Positions 1 to 8,204 of a stretch of DNA of 64,000 nt are shown here, in pieces; the stretch's first letter is position 1, and every line of letters begins with the position of its first letter. The notes beneath the pieces were generated by a model, which searched no databases, was not told where the DNA came from, and saw only the letters and a program-made list of their open reading frames with translations. Position numbers and translations under genes: made by a program. The DNA is from Collinsella sp. (GTDB lineage Bacteria; Actinomycetota; Coriobacteriia; Coriobacteriales; Coriobacteriaceae). The stretch lies in the NCBI GenBank assembly GCA_019414045.1, contig DXMW01000012.1:14521-78520 (forward strand), given 5' to 3'.

Positions 1-9
1 AACCTCCGT

Positions 10-504
10 TTATATCTTGTCCCCAGGTCCAACGTCCTTCGTAACTATTCGAGCCGCCTTCACAATCGCGCCGTCCCCAACGTATATCGGTCCGAAAATG
101 CAGGAGTTCGTGTACACGATAACGTCGCTCCCGAAATGGGGCTGCCAGAAGACCCCCCCCCGACCATCTTCGCGATGACGTCCATGAGAGCCGCCGATGG
201 TCACACCCTGATACACTGTGAGCGGCCCCTCGCTGACTACCCCAGCGCCTATAACAACGCCGAGCCCGTGGACGAGGCGAAACCCTGGTGCCAACTTCGC
301 CTTGTAATCCAAATCGACGTGGTAAAGCATCCTGTTCAAACACCAAACAATCTTTGCCAGTGGCTCAAGATGGCAACGGTAGAGCAGGGCGGACAGGCGG
401 AAAAGAGCCACGGCGTGGAAGCAGGGGTTCAAAAGAAACGTCCCGAGCGAACGCGGGAAGCCCTTTCCACCGGCGGCTGCGGCAAAGTCGACGTTGATAT
501 TCAT
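10..504 (-). CDS. Serine-acetyltransferase-like hexapeptide O-acetyltransferase
   Basis: The 164-residue protein probably transfers an acetyl group from acetyl-CoA to a sugar hydroxyl during exopolysaccharide synthesis. The C-terminal half has the left-handed beta-helix pattern of the CysE/WcaB group (GLGVVIGAGVV, then QGVTIGG). It lacks the long N-terminal helical domain of true CysE (about 270 residues in many bacteria), so a role in cysteine synthesis is less likely than polysaccharide decoration. It overlaps the upstream glycosyltransferase gene by 4 nt (ATGA), which places it as the last visible gene of the operon. The acceptor sugar cannot be told from sequence. Confidence 0.8.
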   Translation of the reverse strand: MNINVDFAAAAGGKGFPRSLGTFLLNPCFHAVALFRLSALLYRCHLEPLAKIVWCLNRMLYHVDLDYKAKLAPGFRLVHGLGVVIGAGVVSEGPLTVYQGVTIGGSHGRHREDGRGGVFWQPHFGSDVIVYTNSCIFGPIYVGDGAIVKAARIVTKDVGPGDKI

Positions 505-1604
505 TCCCGTCCTCCTTTACGGTCCAATGCGGCCTTGTATGCGCCCTCAAGAAGGCAGTAGCTCGAGCGTATGTCGAAAGGCTCCAGGCTCCCCGCACGG
601 AAGGAGCCTTTGCTCCTATCATGTGGGCAAAAGGCCATCGCAGCTATCTCGCCCGCCCATCTTTCAGCGGTTTCTGTAAGGGAAATCGCGTGGAACCTGT
701 CACTCACGCAAGCGTCCTGGGGCACATTGGACGATACGAAGCAATCAAGGCCGGCGAGTTGTGCCTCCACGAGGACGATACCAAGTCCCTCGTGAATCGA
801 GGGAAACACAAAACAATCCATCGCCGAATATAGCTTGGCTGGGTCTTTTACGTTGCCAAGCAGCATAATCGAATCATTGGCAGGCGAAGCCTCAACCAAG
901 GCCCTAACATGCTTCTCTCCAGGTCCCCCGCCCGCAATCATCAGAATCGAATCAGGGTTCTCAGCATGAAATACCTCGAAAACCTTGATTAGGAACGCAT
1001 GATTTTTCTCGGGGTTCAACCTCGCCACGTTGCCAAGAATATAGACGTCCTCGTCGATACCGTAGGCTCCGCGCAGCTCGAGGCGAGCTTGCGGATCGAA
1101 CCTGAACTTGTCAAGGTCGAAGGAATTAGGGATGACGGAAAAGCCCGCATCTCCAAAAAGCCATTTGCCCGCCTCGTCACTGCACGCGAACATGCAGTCG
1201 CAAAGTCGAGGCACGAAAGGCCTCAGCACCCTGTGCAGCACGGGATGTTCGCATCCCGTGCTGTGACAGTGGCAGGCCACCACTACAACACGGGAGCACT
1301 TCGCTATAACCAACTCAGGGAAGACCATACCACTGTTGCCGTGGACATGGCAGATGTCGAATTGTCCCTCGTCGAGGGCTTTGCTCAACGCCTCGAAATA
1401 GCCAAGGGTGTCGGACCTCTTGTCGGGAAGCTGTGTGACTGCGATACCGTGAGCTACGGCCTCATCAACTTTCTCTTGTTCGCATGGACCACCGACGAGC
1501 AAGGTCACCGTGTGCCCATGCTGGATAAGTTCGAACGAATATGTGAGCACTACCTTGCCAATGCCATTATTGACGAGATTGTATGTAATCATGCAGACGT
1601 TCAT
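501..1604 (-). CDS. Glycosyltransferase family 4 (GT-B fold)
   Basis: A 367-residue cytoplasmic or membrane-associated glycosyltransferase for repeat-unit assembly. The N-terminus shows the GT4 acceptor-domain pattern (GIGKVVLTY). The C-terminal half has the nucleotide-sugar domain, with GNVARLNPEKNH and the E-x7-E type motif in HEGLGIVLVEAQLAG. Donor and linkage cannot be predicted. The gene lies 247 nt downstream of the ATP-grasp gene, a gap with no convincing ORF, and is coupled by ATGA to the acetyltransferase. The length is normal for a single-domain GT4. Confidence 0.87.
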   Translation of the reverse strand: MNVCMITYNLVNNGIGKVVLTYSFELIQHGHTVTLLVGGPCEQEKVDEAVAHGIAVTQLPDKRSDTLGYFEALSKALDEGQFDICHVHGNSGMVFPELVIAKCSRVVVVACHCHSTGCEHPVLHRVLRPFVPRLCDCMFACSDEAGKWLFGDAGFSVIPNSFDLDKFRFDPQARLELRGAYGIDEDVYILGNVARLNPEKNHAFLIKVFEVFHAENPDSILMIAGGGPGEKHVRALVEASPANDSIMLLGNVKDPAKLYSAMDCFVFPSIHEGLGIVLVEAQLAGLDCFVSSNVPQDACVSDRFHAISLTETAERWAGEIAAMAFCPHDRSKGSFRAGSLEPFDIRSSYCLLEGAYKAALDRKGGRE

Positions 1605-1851
1605 TTGGCTACCTCACCGTAGAGCGGCTTCAGCCAGGTTTCTGCAGCATAATCCAGGGCAATCATTCGCTTTTCGCAACATGTTCTTGAATGCTCCAAG
1701 CCCATGGGATTTCTATCTTTCATTCCAAATGCAATCTTTAATGTAGGCCAGGGCTTACTGAGTGAATTAGATCGGGCGGAGTCTGGATCATGTTCTTCTA
1801 GGGATTATCCACACTCGTTAGATAACACTACCTACGCCGCTACTTTCGCAG

Positions 1852-2742
1852 TTACGAATTCTGCTTAGGCAAAACGAATAGCTCTCCGAGCTCGCAATCA
1901 AGCCTGTCCGGCTGCTTCTCATCAGCGTAGAAGGGGTCGAAACCGCCTCCGGTGTAAAAAGTCATCTCGCCGAAGAAAGGCTTGCCCGCGATGTTGTAAA
2001 GATCGACTCGTACATGCGGAAGATCCGTCGCCAACGTCTCAGCAATTCTGAGCATCAAATCGTAGTTCTCGGGCTTTTCGGTGGGTTTACGATTGGAGAC
2101 TTCGTGATTGATGTCTCCACGTTGCTCCCAGCAAGGAGTGAAATACTGCATATCGTGCGCGGTAAAACGATCGGCATCGGTCTGCACGAGCGCCGCCTTA
2201 CCATCGAAGCAGTAGAACTTATAGTCAGTCGGGGTCTGCCTACCCGGTTCGTCGAGGTACGCCTCGGCAACCACACGAGGAGCAATATCCTTGTAGGCCC
2301 ACTCCCGACCCTGCCAGTACCAGTTCCGTTGAAGCGCAGTACGCAGGCGTTTCTTAGCAACCTTAAAGTTGAATCTGGACTTGTCAGTGCACACGATTGT
2401 GCTCTGCGAGTCGTGCGTACACTTCAGCACGAACTTTTCCGGCAACTCATCAAGGTCGATCTCTTCCACTGAATCGTAGACGCCGTAAAGCGGCACAAGG
2501 TACTCATCACCGATACGCTCCTTGACAAAGGATCGCACGTCATACTTGTCCACAAGTGAGGTCAAGACTGGGTTGTGATAATGCAGCTTGCACCACTGGA
2601 GCTTCTCATTAAATGTCTTGGGATGATCAAGGTCGAGCTTATAGTGCAGCTTTGCTCTGAAGCACATGCGAATAAAATCCTCGTCGGGGATAAAGCGCAA
2701 GTTGTTCCTCAGAGAAAGCGCGAATCTTTTCTTAGGTTTCAT
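1852..2742 (-). CDS. TupA-like ATP-grasp protein of polysaccharide synthesis
   Basis: A 296-residue protein of the TupA-like ATP-grasp family (Pfam ATPgrasp_TupA), often found in capsule and teichuronopeptide loci. It is thought to ligate an amino acid or to act as a glycosyltransferase-like modifier; the exact reaction is uncertain. Family features visible are the N-terminal FNEKLQWCKLH, FVLKCTHDS in the nucleotide-binding region, the DYKFYCFDG core, and VRVDLYN with FGEMTFYTGGG near the C-terminus. I chose the ATG at 2742: it has a GGAGG site at good spacing and overlaps the upstream stop by 4 nt. An in-frame ATG 6 codons upstream lies inside the previous gene. Confidence 0.82.
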   Translation of the reverse strand: MKPKKRFALSLRNNLRFIPDEDFIRMCFRAKLHYKLDLDHPKTFNEKLQWCKLHYHNPVLTSLVDKYDVRSFVKERIGDEYLVPLYGVYDSVEEIDLDELPEKFVLKCTHDSQSTIVCTDKSRFNFKVAKKRLRTALQRNWYWQGREWAYKDIAPRVVAEAYLDEPGRQTPTDYKFYCFDGKAALVQTDADRFTAHDMQYFTPCWEQRGDINHEVSNRKPTEKPENYDLMLRIAETLATDLPHVRVDLYNIAGKPFFGEMTFYTGGGFDPFYADEKQPDRLDCELGELFVLPKQNS

Positions 2743-3230
2743 CGCACGCCTCCAACGCAATCGATGTAATCGGAAAGGTCGGCACAGAACTGCGCCGTGT
2801 TGCTCTTATAGGGCAGGTAATCCTTGGACAGCACCCGCGCATAAGCGGCGGGCAGGTCGGTCGGGTCCATACACGGCTCAATCAGCCCCATGTCCCCGAA
2901 CTGTCGAACAATCTCGATCTGGTGATCATCCACATGTTCGCCGTATTTTGCTAGACGCGGAACAGCGATGACTTTCTTGTTGTCCTTAACGGCGCCGATG
3001 ATGGCGCCGGTGCCTCCATGGGTTACCACGACATCGCAAGCATCCATATGAACGCGGAAGGAATCACGATTGAGAAATGCCTCGTGTTCCAAATTCTCAG
3101 GAATGTAAGTGCACACACCCGTCTGAGCAAAAGCTCCATCCCCAGCAACACCGCTAGCAACAAGAGCATCAACCGCCCTGATCAATCTGTCGAATTGAAA
3201 CTTCTGAGAGCCCACGGTAACAAATATCAT
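2739..3230 (-). CDS. Alg13/PssE-like glycosyltransferase catalytic subunit
   Basis: A 163-residue GT28 C-terminal-domain protein that starts MIFVTVGSQ and contains VVVTHGGTGAI, the UDP-sugar binding motif of Alg13, PssE and EpsF-type subunits. Such half-enzymes work with a membrane-anchored Alg14/PssD partner, encoded here immediately upstream. The pair would add the second sugar to the lipid-linked primer; by analogy with PssD/PssE this may be glucuronic acid, which fits the neighbouring UDP-glucose dehydrogenase (inference). A strong GGGAGG ribosome site precedes the start. Confidence 0.88.
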   Translation of the reverse strand: MIFVTVGSQKFQFDRLIRAVDALVASGVAGDGAFAQTGVCTYIPENLEHEAFLNRDSFRVHMDACDVVVTHGGTGAIIGAVKDNKKVIAVPRLAKYGEHVDDHQIEIVRQFGDMGLIEPCMDPTDLPAAYARVLSKDYLPYKSNTAQFCADLSDYIDCVGGVR

Positions 3231-3242
3231 CCAACCACCTCC

Positions 3243-3716
3243 CTAGTACACGCCGCCAACAAAACGGGCATTGGGGTACACAGATAGCATCGACTCCCAC
3301 TGCACGTAAAAACGATCGGCGCGTTTGCTTAGCAGCTTTCCCGTCATAGTTGGTGAGTCGGTTTTAGCGAAAGACTCAACATACACAAGCTTGGCGCCCA
3401 TTGCATGCCCGATCAGGCAAAACGGTATGGTAGCCAGTACCCCCGTACATACAATCACGTCCGGGTATTCAGTGAACCAATAACGAAGAGACGTCGCGGC
3501 ATTGACCGCCATTCGAGGAAGAAAGCTTGCCTCGTGTCGATTTACCTGGCGCACATAGCGAGCCCGCACAGGTAGCTTGACATCGTAGGAAGTCTTCTCG
3601 GTGAGGATGAAACTGTCGTAGCGCTCCATCAAAGGCTTAAGCGCAAGTAACTGTTCTAGATGCCCACCAGATGACGCAGCAAAGCACACTTTTATGTCCT
3701 TGCGACACCCCGTCAT
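3243..3716 (-). CDS. Alg14/PssD-like membrane partner of the glycosyltransferase
   Basis: A 157-residue Alg14-family protein. It has the typical ASSGGHLEQLLAL N-terminal motif, a hydrophobic stretch around TGVLATIPFCLIGHAM, and the family ending KLVYVESFA followed by FYVQWE. Alg14-like subunits anchor the Alg13-like catalytic half at the membrane and help bind the lipid acceptor. It lies 12 nt upstream of the Alg13-like gene and 3 nt downstream of ugd in the same operon. The split two-protein arrangement is common in Gram-positive capsule loci. Confidence 0.88.
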   Translation of the reverse strand: MTGCRKDIKVCFAASSGGHLEQLLALKPLMERYDSFILTEKTSYDVKLPVRARYVRQVNRHEASFLPRMAVNAATSLRYWFTEYPDVIVCTGVLATIPFCLIGHAMGAKLVYVESFAKTDSPTMTGKLLSKRADRFYVQWESMLSVYPNARFVGGVY

Positions 3717-3719
3717 GAA

Positions 3720-4979
3720 CTAATCCCTCTTAAACAAATCGCGAGTGTATACCTTGTCCGCCACGTCCGCGAGCTCGTCGCTCCAGCGGTTGGCGACGAT
3801 CACGTCGCAGCCGGCCTTGAAGGCCTCCAGGTCGTGGGTCACCTCGGAGCCGAAGAACTCCGGCGCGTCCAGCGTGGGCTCGTAGACCACCACGGGCACG
3901 CCCTTGGCCTTCACGCGCTTCATGACGCCCTGGATGGAGCTCGCGCGGAAGTTGTCGGAGTTGGACTTCATCGTCAGGCGGTAGACGCCCACGACCGGCT
4001 TCGGCTTGCCCTCGTAGACGCGGTCCCACACCATCTGCAGCACCTCGTCGGCGACGAAGTCCTTGCGGGTGCGGTTGGCCTCCACGATGGCCTCGATCAG
4101 GTTCTGCGGCACGTCCCTGTAGTTGGCCAGCAGCTGCTTGGTGTCCTTGGGCAGGCAGTAGCCGCCATAGCCGAAGCTGGGGTTGTTGTAGTGCGATCCT
4201 ATGCGCGGCTCCAGGCACACGCCGTCGATGACGTCGCGGGTGTTGAGGCCGCGGACCTCGCAGTAGGTGTCGAGTTCGTTGAAGTAGGCCACGCGCAGCG
4301 CCAGGTAGGTGTTGGCGAACAGCTTTACGGCCTCGGCCTCGGTGGTGCCCAGCACGAGCTCGGGGATGCCAATAGTTCCGTCGGAGTTCACACGCTCCAG
4401 CTCGGCGGGATCTGCCCCTTGGGCAAGTAGGCGTGCGAAGCGCTCGGCAGCAGTAACGGCCTCGGCATCGTCCCTGGGCGCACCGACCACGATGCGGCTG
4501 GGGTGCAGGTTGTCGTAGAGCGCCTTGCTCTCTCGCAGGAACTCCGGACTGAAGAAGATCCTGGAATCGCCCAGCCTCTCGCGAAGGCCCGCGGTGTAGC
4601 CGACGGCGATGGTCGACTTGATGACGATCCACGCGTCCGGGTTCACAGAGCGAACGGCTGCGATGGCGGCCTCGACGGAGCTCGTGTCGAAGAAGTTCCT
4701 GTCCGAGTCGTAGTTGGTTGGCGTGGCGATAACGGCGTAGTCAGCGCCCGCGTATGCCTCTGCAACGTCAACGGTGGCGTGCAGGTCGAGCTTGCGCTCC
4801 CCCGCCTTGGCCTCCGCTAGGAAGCGCTCGATCTCGTCGTCCTGGATGGGCGACACGAAGTTGTTGATCTTCTCGACCTTCTCGGGAACGATGTCCAGCG
4901 CGTGCACCTCGTTGTGCTGCGAGAGCAGGACAGCGAGGGACAGGCCGACGTAGCCGGTTCCGGCGACGGCAATCTTCAT
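3720..4979 (-). CDS. ugd: UDP-glucose 6-dehydrogenase
   Basis: A 419-residue NAD-dependent dehydrogenase that oxidises UDP-glucose to UDP-glucuronate, supplying the donor for the exopolysaccharide. The N-terminal Rossmann motif GTGYVG is at residues 7-12. The catalytic cysteine is about residue 275 in GGYCLPKDT, and the NAD-domain segments IATPTNY and FSPEFLRESKAL are present. I chose the ATG at 4979 because GGAGAAG lies just upstream and the protein then begins MKIAVAGTGYVG; an upstream in-frame ATG would add 13 unconserved residues. A related UDP-mannosaminuronate dehydrogenase is possible, but the short CLPKDT-type layout favours Ugd. Confidence 0.92.
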   Translation of the reverse strand: MKIAVAGTGYVGLSLAVLLSQHNEVHALDIVPEKVEKINNFVSPIQDDEIERFLAEAKAGERKLDLHATVDVAEAYAGADYAVIATPTNYDSDRNFFDTSSVEAAIAAVRSVNPDAWIVIKSTIAVGYTAGLRERLGDSRIFFSPEFLRESKALYDNLHPSRIVVGAPRDDAEAVTAAERFARLLAQGADPAELERVNSDGTIGIPELVLGTTEAEAVKLFANTYLALRVAYFNELDTYCEVRGLNTRDVIDGVCLEPRIGSHYNNPSFGYGGYCLPKDTKQLLANYRDVPQNLIEAIVEANRTRKDFVADEVLQMVWDRVYEGKPKPVVGVYRLTMKSNSDNFRASSIQGVMKRVKAKGVPVVVYEPTLDAPEFFGSEVTHDLEAFKAGCDVIVANRWSDELADVADKVYTRDLFKRD

Positions 4980-5017
4980 TTTCTTCTCCGATTCGAATCG
5001 GGTATTTAAGTTACGCA

Positions 5018-5818
5018 TTAGTACGCATCGCTTCCGTTGAAGACCTCCAGAACCGTAAGGAGGACAATCTTGAGGTCCATGACGATTCCGCGTTTGGCTA
5101 TGTACTCGAGATCACGGCGGACCATGCCGTCGAACCCGGTGGAGTTTCGCTCCGTCACCTGCCAGAGCCCCGTAATACCTGGCTTCACTGCTAGCCTCTG
5201 CAGGTCGTACTCGGTGTACTCCGCGACCTCATTCGGCAGCGGCGGGCGCGGGCCAACGACAGACATCTGGCCCAGGAACACATTCAGGAACTGCGGGAAC
5301 TCGTCAATGGAGTGTTTGCGGATGAACTTCCCGATCTTGGTGACGCGGGGGTCCTCCTTCATCTTGAACATGGCGCCGGCGATCTCGTTGTGCTCCTTGA
5401 GTTCGGCGAGGCGCTCGTCGGCATCCTTGTACATAGAGCGGAACTTCCACATGCGGAATGTGGTCAGGCTGCCGTCGGGGCGGGTCTGGCCCACGCGAAT
5501 CTGGCTGTAGAAGGGGCTGCCCTCGCTCTCCAACCGGATGGCCGCGGCGAGAATTAGGCTGGGGATTGCGATGGCGACGAGCGCGGCACCGCTGAAAACG
5601 ATGTCGAACGCGCGCTTCACGGCCCTATAGGCCAGGCGAGAACGGTCCCAGTCCATGATGGATTGCATGGCCTTGTAGCGGGCAGCGCCCTCGCGCCGGT
5701 CCATGGCCTGAGCAATCAGCGCCGCCCCCGCGGGCGCATCCGTTGTATATTGAGTTTTATCCGACACGTTCTCTTCCAACACTTCGTCCTCGGGTCGGGG
5801 ATCCTCCCTGTTCTGCAT
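5018..5818 (-). CDS. Priming undecaprenyl-phosphate sugar-1-phosphate transferase
   Basis: A 266-residue bacterial sugar transferase (PF02397, WbaP/CpsE C-terminal type) that starts repeat-unit synthesis by moving a sugar-1-phosphate onto undecaprenyl phosphate. After a charged N-terminal tail there is one hydrophobic membrane segment (FDIVFSGAALVAIAIPS). The catalytic cytosolic domain follows with FRMWKFRSM, SIDEFPQFLN, VVGPRPPLP and KPGITGLWQ. It is the first enzyme gene after the antiterminator, the usual place for a primer transferase. Specificity (glucose or galactose phosphate) is not resolved. Confidence 0.92.
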   Translation of the reverse strand: MQNREDPRPEDEVLEENVSDKTQYTTDAPAGAALIAQAMDRREGAARYKAMQSIMDWDRSRLAYRAVKRAFDIVFSGAALVAIAIPSLILAAAIRLESEGSPFYSQIRVGQTRPDGSLTTFRMWKFRSMYKDADERLAELKEHNEIAGAMFKMKEDPRVTKIGKFIRKHSIDEFPQFLNVFLGQMSVVGPRPPLPNEVAEYTEYDLQRLAVKPGITGLWQVTERNSTGFDGMVRRDLEYIAKRGIVMDLKIVLLTVLEVFNGSDAY

Positions 5819-5833
5819 AGCGACAGCCCGCAG

Positions 5834-6379
5834 CTAGGCGATCGCCTTTTTAAGGTTTCGCATTACACGCTGCTCGGCTGAAAGCACGGCAAGGCCAACG
5901 CGCGTTGTTACGCGTCGGCCGCACAGGTCGAGCTCCAAATAAGCAGTGCTCTTGCGTCTGTTAATGGTTTTGATAAGGCCCTCGTGGCCCAGCAGCGGAC
6001 CTGCCGTCACTAAGACCTGGTCGCCGTCTTTTAAGGCCTCACTCATGGGCACTACGCGGTCTCCCCTATGCGTAAAGCCACCAATAAGCTGGACCTCTTC
6101 TTTTGCCAGTGGCACAAACTGACCGTCCTGGGAAAGCACCCGGGCAAAGTCGTCCATGCGTAGCAGATACTGTTGCACAGTGCGGGGATCTGCCGTGTCG
6201 CAGATAAGATAACCGGGAAAGAGCGGCTTGGTCGTATTGACCTATTCGCCGTGTACTTTAATTTCGGTTTTAAATAAAGGATAGAAGAGCTCCTGCATGG
6301 CGCAAACCGGCACCACACGCTCGATGCGCTCGCGCATTACGTCTTCGCGACCGTTAATGACCTGGATCACATACCACAC
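5834..6379 (-). pseudogene. LoaP/NusG-family antiterminator interrupted by an amber codon
   Basis: Read through, the frame encodes about 181 residues, a normal length for a specialised NusG paralogue (LoaP/UpxY/RfaH type) at the head of polysaccharide operons. The N-terminal NGN domain has WYVIQ and NGRED, then MQELFYPLFKTE, and after the break KPLFPGYLI. The C-terminal KOW domain has VLVTAGPLLGHEG and RRKSTAYLEL. A TAG at 6242-6244 lies between KVHGE and VNTTKPLFPGY, where relatives often have Trp, so a TGG to TAG change is plausible. Start chosen: GTG at 6379, preceded by AAGGGGG. Internal restart at the GTG at 6178 would give only about 114 residues without most of the NGN domain. Suppression, sequencing error or true decay are all possible. 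Confidence 0.8.
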
Positions 6380-6408
6380 GAGCACCACCCCCTTGCTGTC
6401 TTACGTGC

Positions 6409-6481
6409 GGCTCACGGGGTTTGGGTATGGCTTCGCCAGGGCGCTTGTGCGCGAAGGCGCTCCATATTCAAACCCTGAGCC
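6409..6481 (-). promoter_or_regulatory. Long leader hairpin before the antiterminator gene
   Basis: A 73-nt imperfect palindrome. GGCTCA (6409-6414) pairs with TGAGCC (6476-6481), GGGTTTG pairs with CAAACCC, and TATGG pairs with CCATA, with small internal loops and a GC-rich top. It lies about 30 nt upstream of the broken antiterminator start. LoaP-type factors are known to act on RNA hairpins in operon leaders, so this is a candidate recognition or attenuation element; that role is inference. Confidence 0.55.
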
Positions 6482-7264
6482 CAGTTAGACAAGCACGTGG
6501 CTCTGCCCCACCGTGAACGGTATGTATAAGCGCAGTTGCTAGAGTCGCGGATGTGTATCGCAAAAATGACCGCGACCCCAGCTGGCTGCGTGCGAACCAG
6601 TCAAGCGGGTACAAAACTGGACCGCACGCAAACAGCTGTAGGACTGCTGTGGTTTGCCAAAACAACCAATTACACTGCCGAAAGAGAACTTATAAATAGC
6701 CGCAAAACAAGTGCAAAATCGCGCATGGCAATCGATATTGGAGCTCGTGGTGTTTCTGGCACCGCCGTTACGGCCGGATGCTGATCGACCCCGTGCTATG
6801 TGGCCTGTTAGAACCGTGAGCACAGCTGAACTCATGTAACGTTAGGTATCCTAGCACAAGCTGATAGTGAAACTGATTTGGGTTGTGTCGGACAACATAT
6901 GCGACAAATCCGTGCTTGGGGGGGTGTTTGCCTAAGTTGTTCACGTTGACGCAGGTTAATGGGGTGTTGTAACGGGCGCCCGAGTAAATGCAGGCAAACC
7001 TCGGCTTTAATACGCAAAAGGATTTACGTGGTGCTTACGAATAATGTACAGAACTGGGAAATTAATTGCACAACATTTTGCGGGCGTGTGGGCATGGGCG
7101 TTGCATTGTGAAGATGCTCATCGCACACTAGGCACGCCCGGCTACAGATTAAACGCATTTTGAGGCGGCTTGTTGGACAACTACTGCAGACGGCAAACTT
7201 GAACAGGAAAGCAATTTGCAAATTTTGCAAAAATGCAGTTCAGGCCGTTAAAAATCATATGCAA
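6482..7264. other. Intergenic region with no supported gene
   Basis: Apart from the candidate promoter, this stretch shows no ORF with a ribosome site or recognisable protein. Short open frames (for example 6536-6784 plus) lack family features. Base composition is visibly more AT-rich than the genes, as in a regulatory leader or eroded DNA. Confidence 0.6.
6689..6716 (-). promoter_or_regulatory. Candidate promoter of the polysaccharide operon
   Basis: On the minus strand, TTGCAC (6716-6711) and TATAAG (6694-6689) are separated by 16 nt, close to the sigma-70 consensus. It would start a transcript near 6682 with a leader of about 300 nt that contains the 6409-6481 hairpin. Confidence 0.45.
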
Positions 7265-7295
7265 ATAAAAAAAGGCCACTCAATTGAGTGGCCTT
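7265..7295 (-). terminator. Rho-independent terminator of tRNA-Ala
   Basis: The perfect 24-nt palindrome at 7272-7295 (AAGGCCACTCAA and its complement) is followed on the minus strand by a run of seven Ts. It lies 10 nt past the tRNA-Ala 3' end. Confidence 0.85.
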
Positions 7296-7305
7296 ACATT
7301 CACAA

Positions 7306-7381
7306 TGGTGGAGACGAGGGGGATCGAACCCCTGACCTCTTGACTGCCAGTCAAGCGCTCTCCCAGCTGAGCTACGCCCCC
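7306..7381 (-). tRNA. tRNA-Ala (anticodon GGC)
   Basis: The complete 76-nt cloverleaf on the minus strand begins GGGGGCGTAGCTCAG. The anticodon stem-loop is CTTGA-CTGGCAG-TCAAG (anticodon GGC), the T arm contains GGTTCGATCC, and the CCA end is encoded (7306-7308). GGC reads the GCC alanine codon, heavily used in this GC-rich genome. Confidence 0.95.
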
Positions 7382-7453
7382 GTGACGAGGTAGTAGTATA
7401 GGGGAAGACCTTCTTTGATGCAAGGACTTTTTTGGGTTGTTGGGGTGACTTAC

Positions 7454-7532
7454 GGGATTTTTGGGACTGGCCTTAAAATTTCACCCTGGCCTTCGGCCAG
7501 TGCGCAATTTTAAGGCCAGTCCCAAAAATCCC
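7454..7532. repeat. Long perfect inverted repeat (27-bp arms)
   Basis: The left arm 7454-7480 (starts GGGATTTTTGGGACTGG) is the exact reverse complement of 7506-7532. The 25-nt loop contains its own small hairpin (CTGGCC-TTC-GGCCAG, 7487-7501). It lies between tRNA-Ala and the 3' end of the thiamine pyrophosphokinase gene. It could act as a bidirectional terminator or be a palindromic mobile repeat; see the other long inverted repeats in this window. Confidence 0.9.
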
Positions 7533-7553
7533 TGCTCCGTCCCGATAAAACCC

Positions 7554-8195
7554 TCACGCGAATAGGAATCCGATTGCGGTTCCTTGGTGGACGGTTATGT
7601 TGGCTGTTGTTCTTACTATGTTGCTGATGCCCGTGTCCGCCAACAGGCCCAGGGGGCTGTGGTCTAGCTCCCATTCTAGGCCGTGTTCGCTTACCTTGGT
7701 GTTGGGGACAATGGCGATGATGGAGAATGTCTTGCCTTCGGCACCTTCGATAGCCCACGATTCGCCTCTGTGCAGAATGCGGGCCGTGGTCTCGTCCTCG
7801 ACAATCCAGACGGGGGCCTCTTTGTAGCTGGCTAGTAGACCTAGGACGCTTAGGGCCATGTCCGGGCGGCCGCCCGTGGCGCAAGTCGCCACCACTTCGG
7901 CACCTGGCCAGCGGCGACGGACGGAATCGAGGGCCAGTGCTAAATCGGTATAGTCCTTGTACGGGTCGTGGCGCTCTACCTCAAAGGCTTCGGTGGCATC
8001 GACCAACGCACGACCCGCATCGCTCACCGTGTCGGCATCCCCCACATAAACGTCGCAGCCCAGACCGGCGCCCAGCAGCGCGTCGAGTCCGCGGTCCACG
8101 GCGACAACGTGATCGCACTCCCCTGCTAACCTACGCAATAGATCCTCGCTCGCCAACACGGGCGAGCCACAGACTATTAGTACTTTGCAAGCCAC
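7554..8195 (-). CDS. thiN: Thiamine pyrophosphokinase
   Basis: A 213-residue enzyme that makes thiamine diphosphate from thiamine and ATP. It shows the family pattern: VDRGLDALL, then YVGDADTVSD (residues 50-59, metal/ATP site), YKDYTDLALAL (the usual DKDxTD motif with Y for the first D), GGRPDMALS, and a C-terminal beta-sandwich ending ITVHQGTAIGFLF. It starts at GTG 8195 behind GCGAGG, 9 nt after the stop of the HAD phosphatase gene, so the two are probably co-transcribed. The altered first Asp of the DKD motif is a small oddity. Confidence 0.87.
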   Translation of the reverse strand: MACKVLIVCGSPVLASEDLLRRLAGECDHVVAVDRGLDALLGAGLGCDVYVGDADTVSDAGRALVDATEAFEVERHDPYKDYTDLALALDSVRRRWPGAEVVATCATGGRPDMALSVLGLLASYKEAPVWIVEDETTARILHRGESWAIEGAEGKTFSIIAIVPNTKVSEHGLEWELDHSPLGLLADTGISNIVRTTANITVHQGTAIGFLFA

Positions 8196-8204
8196 AGACC
8201 TCGC

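Noticed and set aside
6536..6784. Small plus-strand ORF of 82 codons in the polysaccharide leader
   Set aside because: No ribosome site or family resemblance, and it runs antisense across the probable promoter of the operon.
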